Shown here: positions 9,854-18,303 of the stretch, one piece after another | How the letters are laid out: every line of letters starts with the position of its first letter | Numbering within the stretch: position 1 is the stretch's first letter | The notes under the pieces: generated by a model | The model's input: only the letters and a program-made list of their open reading frames with translations | Told to the model about the DNA's origin: nothing | The model's database searches: none | Translations under genes and position numbers: made by a program | Assembly: GCA_030432635.1 (NCBI GenBank) | Contig: JAUIMB010000009.1 | Location: 62,001 to 126,000 of the forward strand | From: Bacteroidia bacterium | Lineage (GTDB): Bacteria; Bacteroidota; Bacteroidia; Flavobacteriales; Flavobacteriaceae | Length of the DNA: 64,000 nt | Direction of reading: 5' to 3'

Positions 9854-10468
9854 TTATTGCTTAATGGTTCCTGTAAAGTGACTGACATTAGGATTAATCG
9901 GATTTCCAGAACTTCTCCTAAAGGATGCTAATTGTCCACAATGCCATATAGCATCGGCAATAGGACCATTTATCTGATTCCAAAAAGGGTATTCATTAGT
10001 TCCAAAAATGATTTTAAACTGTGATATATCTTCGCTTTCACTCAATATCTTGGAAGCAGTTTTTAGATTCATCAAGATCAAACGTCTTTTTTCTTCATAG
10101 GTCATATCTGAAGTATCTATCTTTCCATTGGTTTTCTTTAAGGTAGAATTGACAATAACATTAGATAAATCCAATATATGGTCAATGGTTTCACCCGTTG
10201 AACGTACATCAGTACTTGGACGGTATTCCAGATCTTTTTCTGTAAGACCTTCGCTCGACCAATAAAACCGAAACCCCAAACCATCAACCATTCTTGCTGC
10301 CACAGTACCTGCAGTAAACACCTCAGAATATTCAGGCAATTCGTAGTAAGGCAACTGTTCTTTTGCTGATGATTGTGCAAAAAGCATAGTAGAAGAGCAC
10401 AGCAGAACAACAAGAACTATGTAACTTACTTTGGGTGTTGAATGTTTATTCTCTTTCAAGGCTTTCAA
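9854..10468 (-). CDS. Exported DinB-like four-helix protein
   Basis: 204 residues. The only start that keeps the signal peptide is TTG at 10468, which overlaps the upstream stop as TTGA; the next ATG would cut into the hydrophobic segment. After the signal peptide (ending 'LFAQ') comes a DinB-type four-helix bundle with the metal-ligand pattern H in 'ETIDHILDL' and H in 'IADAIWHCGQLASFRR'. DinB-superfamily members include thiol transferases and damage-induced proteins, and an exported version is less usual. It sits between an exported M28 peptidase and a VOC protein in one operon. Confidence 0.72.
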   Translation of the reverse strand: MKALKENKHSTPKVSYIVLVVLLCSSTMLFAQSSAKEQLPYYELPEYSEVFTAGTVAARMVDGLGFRFYWSSEGLTEKDLEYRPSTDVRSTGETIDHILDLSNVIVNSTLKKTNGKIDTSDMTYEEKRRLILMNLKTASKILSESEDISQFKIIFGTNEYPFWNQINGPIADAIWHCGQLASFRRSSGNPINPNVSHFTGTIKQ

Positions 10469-11868
10469 TCTTTAAGTTCTACTTCATCTGAAATTAATTG
10501 TGTGCCATACGTATCGATAAGGTAAACCAAGGATGTCATCGATGCCGCTCCCAATTCCAACTCGCGTTTATTCACCGCTTCAAAGGTATCATTGGCAGCA
10601 TGATGGTGATCAAAATAACGTTGGGAGTCTGGTCGCAATCCAGCCAATACGATGTTATCGCTCTTTAACGGACTAATATCTGCTCCTCCATATCCTTTTT
10701 CGAAATAGTGAATCAAATACGGTTTAAACAAAGGTCTCCAACTTTGAATTTTATTCAGCATGGCATCACTACATTGAAAACTAAAACCTCTAGGTGTAAA
10801 TCCACCAGAATCACTTTCAAGTGCAAAAACATGATTTTCATTTTTAGATTTAGCAACTTCAGCATACTTTCTACCACCACGCAAACCATTTTCCTCATTC
10901 ATAAACAAGACTGCTCGAATGGTACGCTTAGGTCTAATTCCACTTTCCTTCAGTAAGCGTAAAACATCCATGGATTGCACCACTCCTGCACCATCATCAT
11001 GAGAACCATCTCCCAAGTCCCATGAATCTAAATGACCACCAACCAAAATGATTTCATTAGGAAATTCGCTTCCAGTAATCTCTGCTATGACGTTGTAAGA
11101 CTGTACATCTTCCAGTTGTTTGCAATTTTGTTTAAAATAGAAGTTGATGTCTTTATTTAATGCCAACATATTACTCAACAATTCAGCATCGTTGGTACTA
11201 ATTGCAGCAGAAGGAATGCGTTGACTTACTGGTAAATCGCCATAACTCATGCTACCTGTGTGCGGATAATCGTCCATACGAGAACTCAATGAACGTACGA
11301 TAGTTCCAACAGCACCATACTTTGCAGCTTCCCTAGCACCTGAATATCGTTCGGATGAGCATCCACCATAAGCTTCAAAGGTATTGATAAGTTCAGGTTG
11401 CATAGGTCGGTTGATAAACACTATTTTTCCTTTGATTTTATCTTCGCCCAATGCTTCCAGATCCTTGTATGTTCCTACTTCAATAACTTTAGCCTTGAGA
11501 CCTCCAATTGGTGTAGCCACAGAACCACCCAAGGCGCAAATATTAACATTTGTAGTCATTCCTGGTGCTGTTTCAATATAAGCAAATTCTAGAGCACCTC
11601 TTACCCATCTTGGAACCATTACAGGCTGCAACCAGACTTTATCTACGCCTAGTTTTTCAAATTCGGACTTGGTATATTGCACAGCCTTTTCGGCATTCAA
11701 CGAACCTGACAATCGACCACCAATTTGGTTTGAAAGATGGTCTAGCCATTGGTAGCTCATTCCATTGGTCAATGAATTGGTATATATTGTTCTGAGAATT
11801 TCGGCATCAGACTGAGCTGATATCTGGAAACTTATACAAATAGCTAGTGTTAATATGAGTTGTTTCAT
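10465..11868 (-). CDS. M28 family zinc peptidase (carboxypeptidase Q-like)
   Basis: 467 residues. A signal peptide (ending 'QISAQS') is followed by a protease-associated insert (about 110-210) and the M28 catalytic domain. The di-zinc ligands are visible as H and D in 'GGHLDSWDLGDGSHDDGAG', the catalytic pair in 'FMNEENGLRGG', and later D in 'ALESDSGG' and H in 'YFDHHHAANDT'. M28 enzymes of the carboxypeptidase Q type remove amino acids from small exported peptides, so this is likely a periplasmic or surface exopeptidase. First gene of the M28-DinB-VOC operon. Confidence 0.85.
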   Translation of the reverse strand: MKQLILTLAICISFQISAQSDAEILRTIYTNSLTNGMSYQWLDHLSNQIGGRLSGSLNAEKAVQYTKSEFEKLGVDKVWLQPVMVPRWVRGALEFAYIETAPGMTTNVNICALGGSVATPIGGLKAKVIEVGTYKDLEALGEDKIKGKIVFINRPMQPELINTFEAYGGCSSERYSGAREAAKYGAVGTIVRSLSSRMDDYPHTGSMSYGDLPVSQRIPSAAISTNDAELLSNMLALNKDINFYFKQNCKQLEDVQSYNVIAEITGSEFPNEIILVGGHLDSWDLGDGSHDDGAGVVQSMDVLRLLKESGIRPKRTIRAVLFMNEENGLRGGRKYAEVAKSKNENHVFALESDSGGFTPRGFSFQCSDAMLNKIQSWRPLFKPYLIHYFEKGYGGADISPLKSDNIVLAGLRPDSQRYFDHHHAANDTFEAVNKRELELGAASMTSLVYLIDTYGTQLISDEVELKD

Positions 11869-11930
11869 AAGGTTTATTTTCGGAAACTAAAGATACTATT
11901 ATACGTGTTGGATTTAAAAGAATTCTTAAA

Positions 11931-12809
11931 CTACTCGTTTTCCAATTCTTTGATATAATTATCAAGATTTGCCTTGATCTCATCATCTAACTCTGGTTCA
12001 ACTATATCTTTGTACTGAGTTAATGTATCATATAATATTTTTGCAACGATATATCTTGCCGTTGGTTTGTCATCAGCAGGAATAGTGTACCATGGTGCAT
12101 GTGGTTTTGAAGTGCGATTGAGCGCATCTTCATAACAATCTTGGTACAAGTCCCACAACTTTCGCTCTTTCAGGTCTCCTGGTGAAAATTTCCAGTTTTT
12201 TTCAGATTTGTGTAAGCGACGTAATAAACGATGCTTTTGTTCATCTTTTGAAATATGTAGAAAGAACTTGAATATGATTGTTCCATTTTGTGCGATGTGT
12301 TTTTCAAAATTATTGATTTGCTCAAAACGCTTATCCCAAAACGCATCGTCGACATCTTCTACGGAATTCAGTTCAGGCAAATATTCGCCCAAGAGATATT
12401 CTGGATGAACTCGAGTCACCAACACATTTTCATAATGTGTTCGATTAAAAACCCCAAATTTTCCTCGAGCTGGAAGTGCTATATAGTGTCGCCATAAGTA
12501 ATCGTGTTTTCGCTCTAATTCCGTAGGCACCTTAAAACTATGCACCACGACACCTCGACTATTGAAGTCCTTAAACACTTCCCTAATCATACTATCCTTG
12601 CCAGCAGTATCCATACCTTGAATACAAATGAGCACTGCATATTTTCCGTGCGCGTAAATGGTGTTTTGGAAATCACCTAAATCCTCCCGAACGTTTTCGA
12701 GTGCCTTCTCAATGGCTTTTTTATCCTCACCCAAATCGAATGCTGTAGGTGTGTCTTTTAACCGAATTGTCTTGGTGACTTTAAAGTCGTTAATGTTAAT
12801 TTCTTTCAT
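11931..12809 (-). CDS. ppk2: Polyphosphate kinase 2 family protein
   Basis: 292 residues, normal for a single-domain PPK2. Walker A 'GMDTAGKD' at residues 65-72 and the Walker B/lid motif 'FNRTHYENVLV' at 121-131 are intact. PPK2 enzymes transfer phosphate between polyphosphate and nucleotides, usually making ATP or GTP from the diphosphate. The short N-terminus fits the class I/III forms, but the class cannot be set by eye. The gene stands between the sigma-54-type regulator and the M28 operon and may have its own transcript. Confidence 0.85.
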   Translation of the reverse strand: MKEININDFKVTKTIRLKDTPTAFDLGEDKKAIEKALENVREDLGDFQNTIYAHGKYAVLICIQGMDTAGKDSMIREVFKDFNSRGVVVHSFKVPTELERKHDYLWRHYIALPARGKFGVFNRTHYENVLVTRVHPEYLLGEYLPELNSVEDVDDAFWDKRFEQINNFEKHIAQNGTIIFKFFLHISKDEQKHRLLRRLHKSEKNWKFSPGDLKERKLWDLYQDCYEDALNRTSKPHAPWYTIPADDKPTARYIVAKILYDTLTQYKDIVEPELDDEIKANLDNYIKELENE

Positions 12810-12830
12810 TTGGAATCAAATGTTTTTAAA

Positions 12831-12865
12831 AAGACCTTTCAGGCATGAGCAATCTACAAGGTCTT
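12831..12865 (-). terminator. Weak candidate hairpin after the response regulator
   Basis: AAGACCTT at 12831-12838 pairs with AAGGTCTT at 12858-12865. In the minus direction an AT-rich but mixed tract follows. It may end the ABC-to-regulator operon before ppk2, but the loop is long and the T-tract poor. Confidence 0.3.
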
Positions 12866-12871
12866 ACAGAT

Positions 12872-14035
12872 TTATTTTGATGCGAATAGCTTTACGTCGT
12901 TTTCACTGACTTCCTTTTCACCTAGGATAATAAGTCGTTCCACAACATTACGGAGTTCACGAATATTTCCTGTCCAGTCGTACTCTTGAAGCAACTTAAT
13001 AGCTTTATCGGTAAACGATTTTATGGCTGTTCCTTGTTCTTCAGCAATTTTTGTCGCAAAATGATTGATCAGCAAAGGAATGTCCTCACGTCGGTCGTTG
13101 AGTGCAGGTACTTTAATCAAGATAACTGCTAGCCTATGGTAAAGATCTTCCCTAAATCGACCTTCCTCAATTTCCTTTTTGAGATTTTTATTGGTGGCTG
13201 CAACGACTCTAACATCAACTTTTATGTCCTTATCATTTCCTACACGCTGAATCTTATTCTCTTGCAATGCACGAAGCACCTTTGCTTGGGCAGATAAGCT
13301 CATGTCTCCAATTTCATCCAAGAAAATCGTCCCTCCATTTGCAGCTTCAAACTTTCCAGCTCTGTCCTTAACCGCACTGGTAAATGCGCCTTTCACATGA
13401 CCAAACAACTCACTTTCGATGAGCTCTGCTGGTATAGCAGCACAATTGACTTCTATCAATGGACCTTTTGAGCGTTCGCTTTTTTGGTGCAACCAATGAG
13501 CGACCAATTCCTTACCAGTTCCATTAGGTCCAGTGATCAATACTCTGGCGTCAGTTGCAGAGACTTTTTCAATCATGTCCTTTATGTGCGAAATGGCTTC
13601 GCTCTCACCTATCATTTCATATTTTTTGCTTACTTTCTTTTTGAGCATCTTGTTTTCGACGACCAGTTCTTTCCTGTCCAAAGCGATGCGAACCGTATTT
13701 AACAAACGGTTTAAATCTGGTGGCTTGGAAATATAGTCGAAAGCACCTAAACGCATTGTATTTACCGCTGTATCAAGATCACCATGACCAGAGATCATGA
13801 CCATTGGTGTTTCAGGTTTGATTTTTTTTACGGCTTCCAAAACTTCAACACCATCCATTTTTGGCATCTTGATATCACAAAGCACCAAATCAAAATCTTC
13901 CTTTTTTATTTTTTCTATTCCTGCAAGGCCATCTTCAGCTTCATCAACTTGATAGGTATCACTTTCTTCAGAAAGAATTTTCACAAGCACCCTTCTAATT
14001 GCTGCCTCGTCTTCTATTACTAAAATTTTTGACAT
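12872..14035 (-). CDS. NtrC-type response regulator, GAFTSA variant, without DNA-binding domain
   Basis: 387 residues. The receiver domain spans about 1-120 (phospho-acceptor D54 in 'LVLCDIKMPKMDG', K104). The AAA+ sigma-54-activator domain spans about 141-370, with Walker A 'GPNGTGKE' at 169-176 and Walker B 'TIFLDE' at 236-241. The loop that contacts sigma-54 is usually GAFTGA; here residues 216-221 read GAFTSA. The chain ends at 'ENDVKLFASK', soon after the AAA+ lid, so the usual C-terminal Fis-type helix-turn-helix is missing. It may act from solution or not through classic enhancer binding. One base separates it from the upstream gene. No histidine kinase is nearby. Confidence 0.82.
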   Translation of the reverse strand: MSKILVIEDEAAIRRVLVKILSEESDTYQVDEAEDGLAGIEKIKKEDFDLVLCDIKMPKMDGVEVLEAVKKIKPETPMVMISGHGDLDTAVNTMRLGAFDYISKPPDLNRLLNTVRIALDRKELVVENKMLKKKVSKKYEMIGESEAISHIKDMIEKVSATDARVLITGPNGTGKELVAHWLHQKSERSKGPLIEVNCAAIPAELIESELFGHVKGAFTSAVKDRAGKFEAANGGTIFLDEIGDMSLSAQAKVLRALQENKIQRVGNDKDIKVDVRVVAATNKNLKKEIEEGRFREDLYHRLAVILIKVPALNDRREDIPLLINHFATKIAEEQGTAIKSFTDKAIKLLQEYDWTGNIRELRNVVERLIILGEKEVSENDVKLFASK

Positions 14036-14036
14036 A

Positions 14037-14921
14037 TTATATTTTGAATTTAAGTCCGGTTCTCAAGTAAAACGCATTTACGTCATCTAATTTAAAAACT
14101 TCATCTCTATTATCATCACGTAAGACGTTATTTAGTCTAAATGTATAACCTGAATACAAGTAGGCGACCAAGTGTTTTGTAAAGCAATGTTCGTACCCTA
14201 GCCCAGCTACAATCACAGAAAGCGATATATTTTTAACTTGCTTTCCGTTGATTAATTGAGGTGTTTGTAAATTAGCAAAATACCCATCAAACCCAACAAA
14301 AGTTTGAATCATATTTCGTTCATTAAGGAAATATTTGAGGTTTGATTTAGGCACACCAGCTGAAAATGACCAGTTTTCATTAACACGTCTGTAGTAACTT
14401 ATAAACGGCAAAGGGATTGGTATACCTGTTGTAGCATTATAAGTAAGACCTAAAATAAGTCGGTACGGTCGTTTGATTCGTTCGTCCTTTGTTCTGTCCT
14501 TAATAGCAAAAACACCTCCATTGAGAAAAAAATCATCTGATGTTAGTTTCCCTGTCAATGTTGATGCAATTCTTGGGTTAAACTTAAATCCCAATCGCCA
14601 TTTTTCGCCTGTTTTGAAGGTATAACCAAGGTTCAAATCAATAACGGATATGGTTTCTAGCAAGGACTTATCAAAAGGATATTCATCTTCAAGGTTTAAT
14701 ATGATCCTGTTGTACTCAGCACCTATAATAAGGTAACAATCCTCAGCGGTTTCTATAGGAAAATTAACAAGTGCTCGAATTCGAGTATACTGATCCTCAG
14801 AATCGCTTTTGGGAATGAAAGAATATTCCAATCTCGCCAAATCAGATAATTGAGCCGCAACCGATTGCGACAGTAAACAACACAAAAAAATGCCAAGGCA
14901 CGTATTCCATATGGTATTCAT
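14037..14921 (-). CDS. Outer-membrane beta-barrel-like protein (DUF6268-like)
   Basis: 294 residues from the ATG at 14921, which opens a clean signal peptide ending 'QSVAAQ'. A GTG at 14936, overlapping the upstream stop as GTGA, is an alternative five codons earlier. The mature part is a series of amphipathic beta-strands with alternating aromatic residues ('WRLGFKFNPRIAST', 'YRLILGLTYNATTG') and ends 'FYLRTGLKFKI', with the terminal-strand look of an outer-membrane barrel. It matches what I recall of DUF6268 proteins, whose function is unknown. It is coupled to mscS-like and regulator genes. Confidence 0.62.
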   Translation of the reverse strand: MNTIWNTCLGIFLCCLLSQSVAAQLSDLARLEYSFIPKSDSEDQYTRIRALVNFPIETAEDCYLIIGAEYNRIILNLEDEYPFDKSLLETISVIDLNLGYTFKTGEKWRLGFKFNPRIASTLTGKLTSDDFFLNGGVFAIKDRTKDERIKRPYRLILGLTYNATTGIPIPLPFISYYRRVNENWSFSAGVPKSNLKYFLNERNMIQTFVGFDGYFANLQTPQLINGKQVKNISLSVIVAGLGYEHCFTKHLVAYLYSGYTFRLNNVLRDDNRDEVFKLDDVNAFYLRTGLKFKI

Positions 14922-14932
14922 AAATCGAAAAA

Positions 14933-15823
14933 TCACTCGGTCTTCTTACTTTCAATAATATGAATGTCTCGTTGAGGAAAAGGTATAGTTACGTGGTGCT
15001 CCCTAAATAGCCTGTCAATCTCAAACCGAATATCACTTTTGGGAAATTGCGCCTTGAAGCTATCTGCTAAAGTAAATATGATTTTAAAACTGAGGGCACT
15101 ATCACCAAAATCTGTAAACACAACGGTCGGCTCTGGTGAACTTATAACGCTTGGATGTGTGCTTGCTGCTTGCAATAGTAACTTTTTCACCAATTGCACA
15201 TCACTTCCATAGGCAACTCCAACCGAAACACTCTCCCTTGTTAACGTACCATTTTGAGTCCAATTGTACAAAATATTAGTTAGGTACAAATGATTTGGAA
15301 TAATTAAGACTTTATTATCGATGGTCACCGCTCTAGTAGTCCTCAACTTTATCTCTTCGATTCGTCCAACTTTCCCGTCCATTTCGATAATATTCCCAAC
15401 CTGAACAGATTGATCTATCAAGATGAACACACCAGAAATAATATCCTGAAAAAATGTTTGCAATGCGAGTCCAACACCCAACAATAATGCAGCAGAAGCA
15501 GCAAAAACGGCTGTTACATTAACACCAACGCTATGCAAAGTGAAGAGCAAGATGACCAAATAAATCAACCATCGTAGATACCCAAAAACAACCTCAAATC
15601 TAGCTTCATTTTCTGGAGGCATATTTCGGGTAAAAACCTTCCTTGCCACTCTCAAGAAAAGGGTTGTCACAAAAATAGCGGTAATGACCACGACAATATC
15701 AAAAATCGAGATGCTAATATCCTTACCAAAGTCAATATGCTGACCCATAAAAGCCCTAAGCTTTTCCCAAGCTGAACTTTCGGTAATTGTTTCTTCTAAT
15801 TTTGACAAGTCTTGAATCATCAT
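14933..15823 (-). CDS. Small mechanosensitive channel (MscS family)
   Basis: 296 residues. Three hydrophobic segments (about 35-57, 80-102, 105-130) precede the MscS pore helix and beta-domain. The region 'LLLGVGLALQTFFQDIISG' is the characteristic pore-lining TM3, followed by 'GNIIEMDGKVGRIEEIKLRT', the typical beta-domain entry. MscS-type channels open when the inner membrane is stretched by hypo-osmotic shock. The ATG overlaps the stop of the ABC permease gene by one base (TAATG), so it is co-translated with it. Confidence 0.88.
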   Translation of the reverse strand: MMIQDLSKLEETITESSAWEKLRAFMGQHIDFGKDISISIFDIVVVITAIFVTTLFLRVARKVFTRNMPPENEARFEVVFGYLRWLIYLVILLFTLHSVGVNVTAVFAASAALLLGVGLALQTFFQDIISGVFILIDQSVQVGNIIEMDGKVGRIEEIKLRTTRAVTIDNKVLIIPNHLYLTNILYNWTQNGTLTRESVSVGVAYGSDVQLVKKLLLQAASTHPSVISSPEPTVVFTDFGDSALSFKIIFTLADSFKAQFPKSDIRFEIDRLFREHHVTIPFPQRDIHIIESKKTE

Positions 15824-17136
15824 TAATATTTAATCCATTTGTATAATTCCTTATAGCTTGGTTTTTTACCATACATCAAAATCCCTACTCGATAGATCTT
15901 AGCGGCAAACCACACCGTGAACACGAACGTTCCTGCCAAGATAACAAATGACAATATCTGTTGCCATAGAGGAACTCCAAACGGAATACGCATTAACATG
16001 ACCACAGGTGATGTGAAAGGTATAAATGAAAACACTGTTGAAACCGTTCCATGAGGATCATCAATAACTGTAAATATACCAACATATACGGCTAATATCA
16101 AAGGCATGATAATTGGCATCATAAATTGTTGGGTATCTGTTTCGTTGTCAACTGCTGCTCCAACTGCGGCATACAAAGAACTGTAAAGTAGAAATCCGCC
16201 AACAAAGAAAAACAAAAATGCGACGACCAAATTAATCAATGGTAAGTTTAGGAATGATTGCACAGCACGCTGCATTTCGTTTGCCACGTCTGGGTTTTGC
16301 ATAGCTTGATTTACTATTTCCTGTTGAGGTGTTTGTAGCTCCGAAAGACTGATCCCGAAAATTGTGGTCATCACCAACATCAGTACGCTGCCCAGCACTA
16401 CCCATATCGTGAATTGTGTGATTCCAGCCAAAGACGTACCAATAATCTTACCCAACATGAGCTGAATAGGTTTCACAGACGAGATAATGACCTCAATAAT
16501 CCTACTGGTTTTTTCTTCAATAATACTGCGCATGATCATATTTCCGTAGATGATGATAAACATGAACAAAAGGTAGCCTGCTGCACCACCAAAACCAAGT
16601 TTTAGATACCCATCAAGCTTGGATGTTTTTTCACCAGAAAATGTTTCTTGCATGATGGTTATATTGGTTTCAGCAGCCTTAATCATACTTATATCAACAC
16701 CATCATTCTTGAGTTTAATATCTGATAATTTTTTTTCAATTTTACGCTCTAAACCAGATATCATGCCTATGGAAGGTGAATCGTTGGTATAAAAGCTTAT
16801 GTTAGACACTACATTTTCGGATTCATCGCTTTTTTGAATATGCAATAATCCAAATTCTTCCTTGGATTCGACCAATTCCTTTGCTATTTCCAAGCTTGTA
16901 CCCGTTAAGATACTGTAAGTTGTTTGGTCTTTATCTTCAAAGATGTCACTTAGCATTCCTGTTTCATCAAGTACTGAAATATGCCGTTCCTTGTCATTGT
17001 TTAATTGAGATAAATACACTACAACCGCAACGAGTGCAACCATGATCAATGGACTTAAGAACGTCATGATAATGAACGATTTATTCCTAACCTTATTGAG
17101 ATACTCTCGCTTTGTTATAAGTGGCAAATGGTTCAT
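15823..17136 (-). CDS. ABC-2 type permease (NatB-like)
   Basis: 437 residues. One N-terminal transmembrane helix (about 20-45) is followed by a large extracytoplasmic domain (about 50-175) and then a cluster of five or six helices (about 180-430). This is the layout of NatB/CcmB-like ABC-2 permeases. 'EEKTSRIIEVIISSVKPIQLMLGKIIG' is their typical coupling-helix region. It pairs with the ATPase encoded one base upstream. NatAB exports Na+ in Bacillus; related systems export other compounds, so the substrate is open. Confidence 0.83.
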   Translation of the reverse strand: MNHLPLITKREYLNKVRNKSFIIMTFLSPLIMVALVAVVVYLSQLNNDKERHISVLDETGMLSDIFEDKDQTTYSILTGTSLEIAKELVESKEEFGLLHIQKSDESENVVSNISFYTNDSPSIGMISGLERKIEKKLSDIKLKNDGVDISMIKAAETNITIMQETFSGEKTSKLDGYLKLGFGGAAGYLLFMFIIIYGNMIMRSIIEEKTSRIIEVIISSVKPIQLMLGKIIGTSLAGITQFTIWVVLGSVLMLVMTTIFGISLSELQTPQQEIVNQAMQNPDVANEMQRAVQSFLNLPLINLVVAFLFFFVGGFLLYSSLYAAVGAAVDNETDTQQFMMPIIMPLILAVYVGIFTVIDDPHGTVSTVFSFIPFTSPVVMLMRIPFGVPLWQQILSFVILAGTFVFTVWFAAKIYRVGILMYGKKPSYKELYKWIKY

Positions 17137-17137
17137 T

Positions 17138-18064
17138 TTAGTTGTTTTTTACGGTTTGGATAAAAATATCATTTGCAGAAGGTATGACTTCAACAAAATG
17201 ATGCACTTCGGCTTTTGATGTCAAAAAACGTAAGAGATCGTTCGGGTTATCATGAGCATCAAGCTTGATGTTGAGTTTGACATCATCGTTTAAGTTTTTA
17301 AACGTTGCAGGCAGCACCTTAAACTTTTCCTTAATCGCGTTAGTAACACTATCAATCGTATCTGTTTGTAAGCCAACCTCAAAGGTATTGGTTTTATGTT
17401 GTCGTTTAATATCGGTCAACTTACCATCTAACACCTTATTGGATTTGTGTATAAGTGCTATATGATCGCACAACTCCTCAACAGATTCCATTCGGTGAGT
17501 AGAAAATATGACAGTGGCTCCATCTTCCCTTAATTGAAGAATCTCATCCTTAATCAAATTTGCATTAATGGGATCAAACCCAGAAAATGGTTCATCGAAA
17601 ATCAATAATTTTGGGCGATGGAGTACGGTAACAATAAATTGGATTTTTTGTGCTTGTCCTTTACTAAGTTCTTGGATTTTTTTATTCCACCAATCACCAA
17701 TATCCAACTTATCAAACCAATAGTTCAATCGTTTTCTGGCGTCCTGTTTGGTCATCCCTTTCAGCTGTGCCAAGTATAGTGCTTGCTCTCCAACCTTCAT
17801 GGATTTATACAATCCACGTTCTTCAGGTAAATACCCAATGTTCTTTATGTGTTCAGGTCTCAAGTTTTCGCCATCCAAAAATACACGTCCAGTATCTGGC
17901 ATGGTAATTTGGTTGACAATACGAATAAGTGTTGTTTTCCCTGCGCCATTTGGTCCAAGCAAGCCAAATATGCTTCCTTTTGGCACGGCAATCGACACGT
18001 CGTTTAGTGCTCTGAAGCTTCCATAGTGTTTAGATACGGAATCAGCAACTAAGAGGTTATTCAT
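17138..18064 (-). CDS. ABC transporter ATP-binding protein (NatA-like)
   Basis: 308 residues. Walker A 'GPNGAGKT' at 37-44, signature 'LSKGQ' near 133-137 (with K in place of the usual G), Walker B 'LLIFDEPFSG' near 158, and the switch H in 'IFSTHRMES'. The C-terminal 80 residues form the accessory domain common to NatA-type exporter ATPases. First gene of a tightly packed run (1-base gap to the permease, then MscS, barrel protein, response regulator), suggesting an envelope-stress transport unit. Confidence 0.87.
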   Translation of the reverse strand: MNNLLVADSVSKHYGSFRALNDVSIAVPKGSIFGLLGPNGAGKTTLIRIVNQITMPDTGRVFLDGENLRPEHIKNIGYLPEERGLYKSMKVGEQALYLAQLKGMTKQDARKRLNYWFDKLDIGDWWNKKIQELSKGQAQKIQFIVTVLHRPKLLIFDEPFSGFDPINANLIKDEILQLREDGATVIFSTHRMESVEELCDHIALIHKSNKVLDGKLTDIKRQHKTNTFEVGLQTDTIDSVTNAIKEKFKVLPATFKNLNDDVKLNIKLDAHDNPNDLLRFLTSKAEVHHFVEVIPSANDIFIQTVKNN

Positions 18065-18189
18065 AAATTGTTTTTAGAAGGATTATATAACGCTGATAAA
18101 GATAACATCTTAACATCGAAATCTAGACTATCTTTACAAATTTTTGATTACGACATAAATCTTTGTCACCAAGAATCAGAAAAACAAAA

Positions 18190-18217
18190 CCCACCCTTAA
18201 AACTAATTAAGGATGGG
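18190..18217 (-). terminator. Second terminator-like hairpin after dnaJ
   Basis: CCCACCCTTAA pairs with TTAAGGATGGG with one mismatch around a 6-base loop. Read on the minus strand it is followed by a T/G-rich tract (18181-18189). It backs up the stronger hairpin at 18241-18270. Confidence 0.5.
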
Positions 18218-18231
18218 AAAAAATTGCTATG

Positions 18232-18270
18232 AAAAAGAAAAATTATCACTAATTGAGTTTAGTGATAATT
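18232..18270 (-). terminator. Terminator of grpE-dnaJ
   Basis: A perfect 12-base stem (AATTATCACTAA at 18241-18252, TTAGTGATAATT at 18259-18270) has a 6-base loop. Read on the minus strand it is followed by a run of T with one C (18232-18240). It lies 33 bases after the dnaJ stop. Confidence 0.7.
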
Positions 18271-18303
18271 CAAATATAGTGTTTTTTATTAAAACTGTAT
18301 GGG

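Noticed and set aside
10138-10413. Second minus-strand frame inside the DinB-like gene
   Set aside because: Frame-shifted overlap of a well-supported gene; no domain and no start signal.
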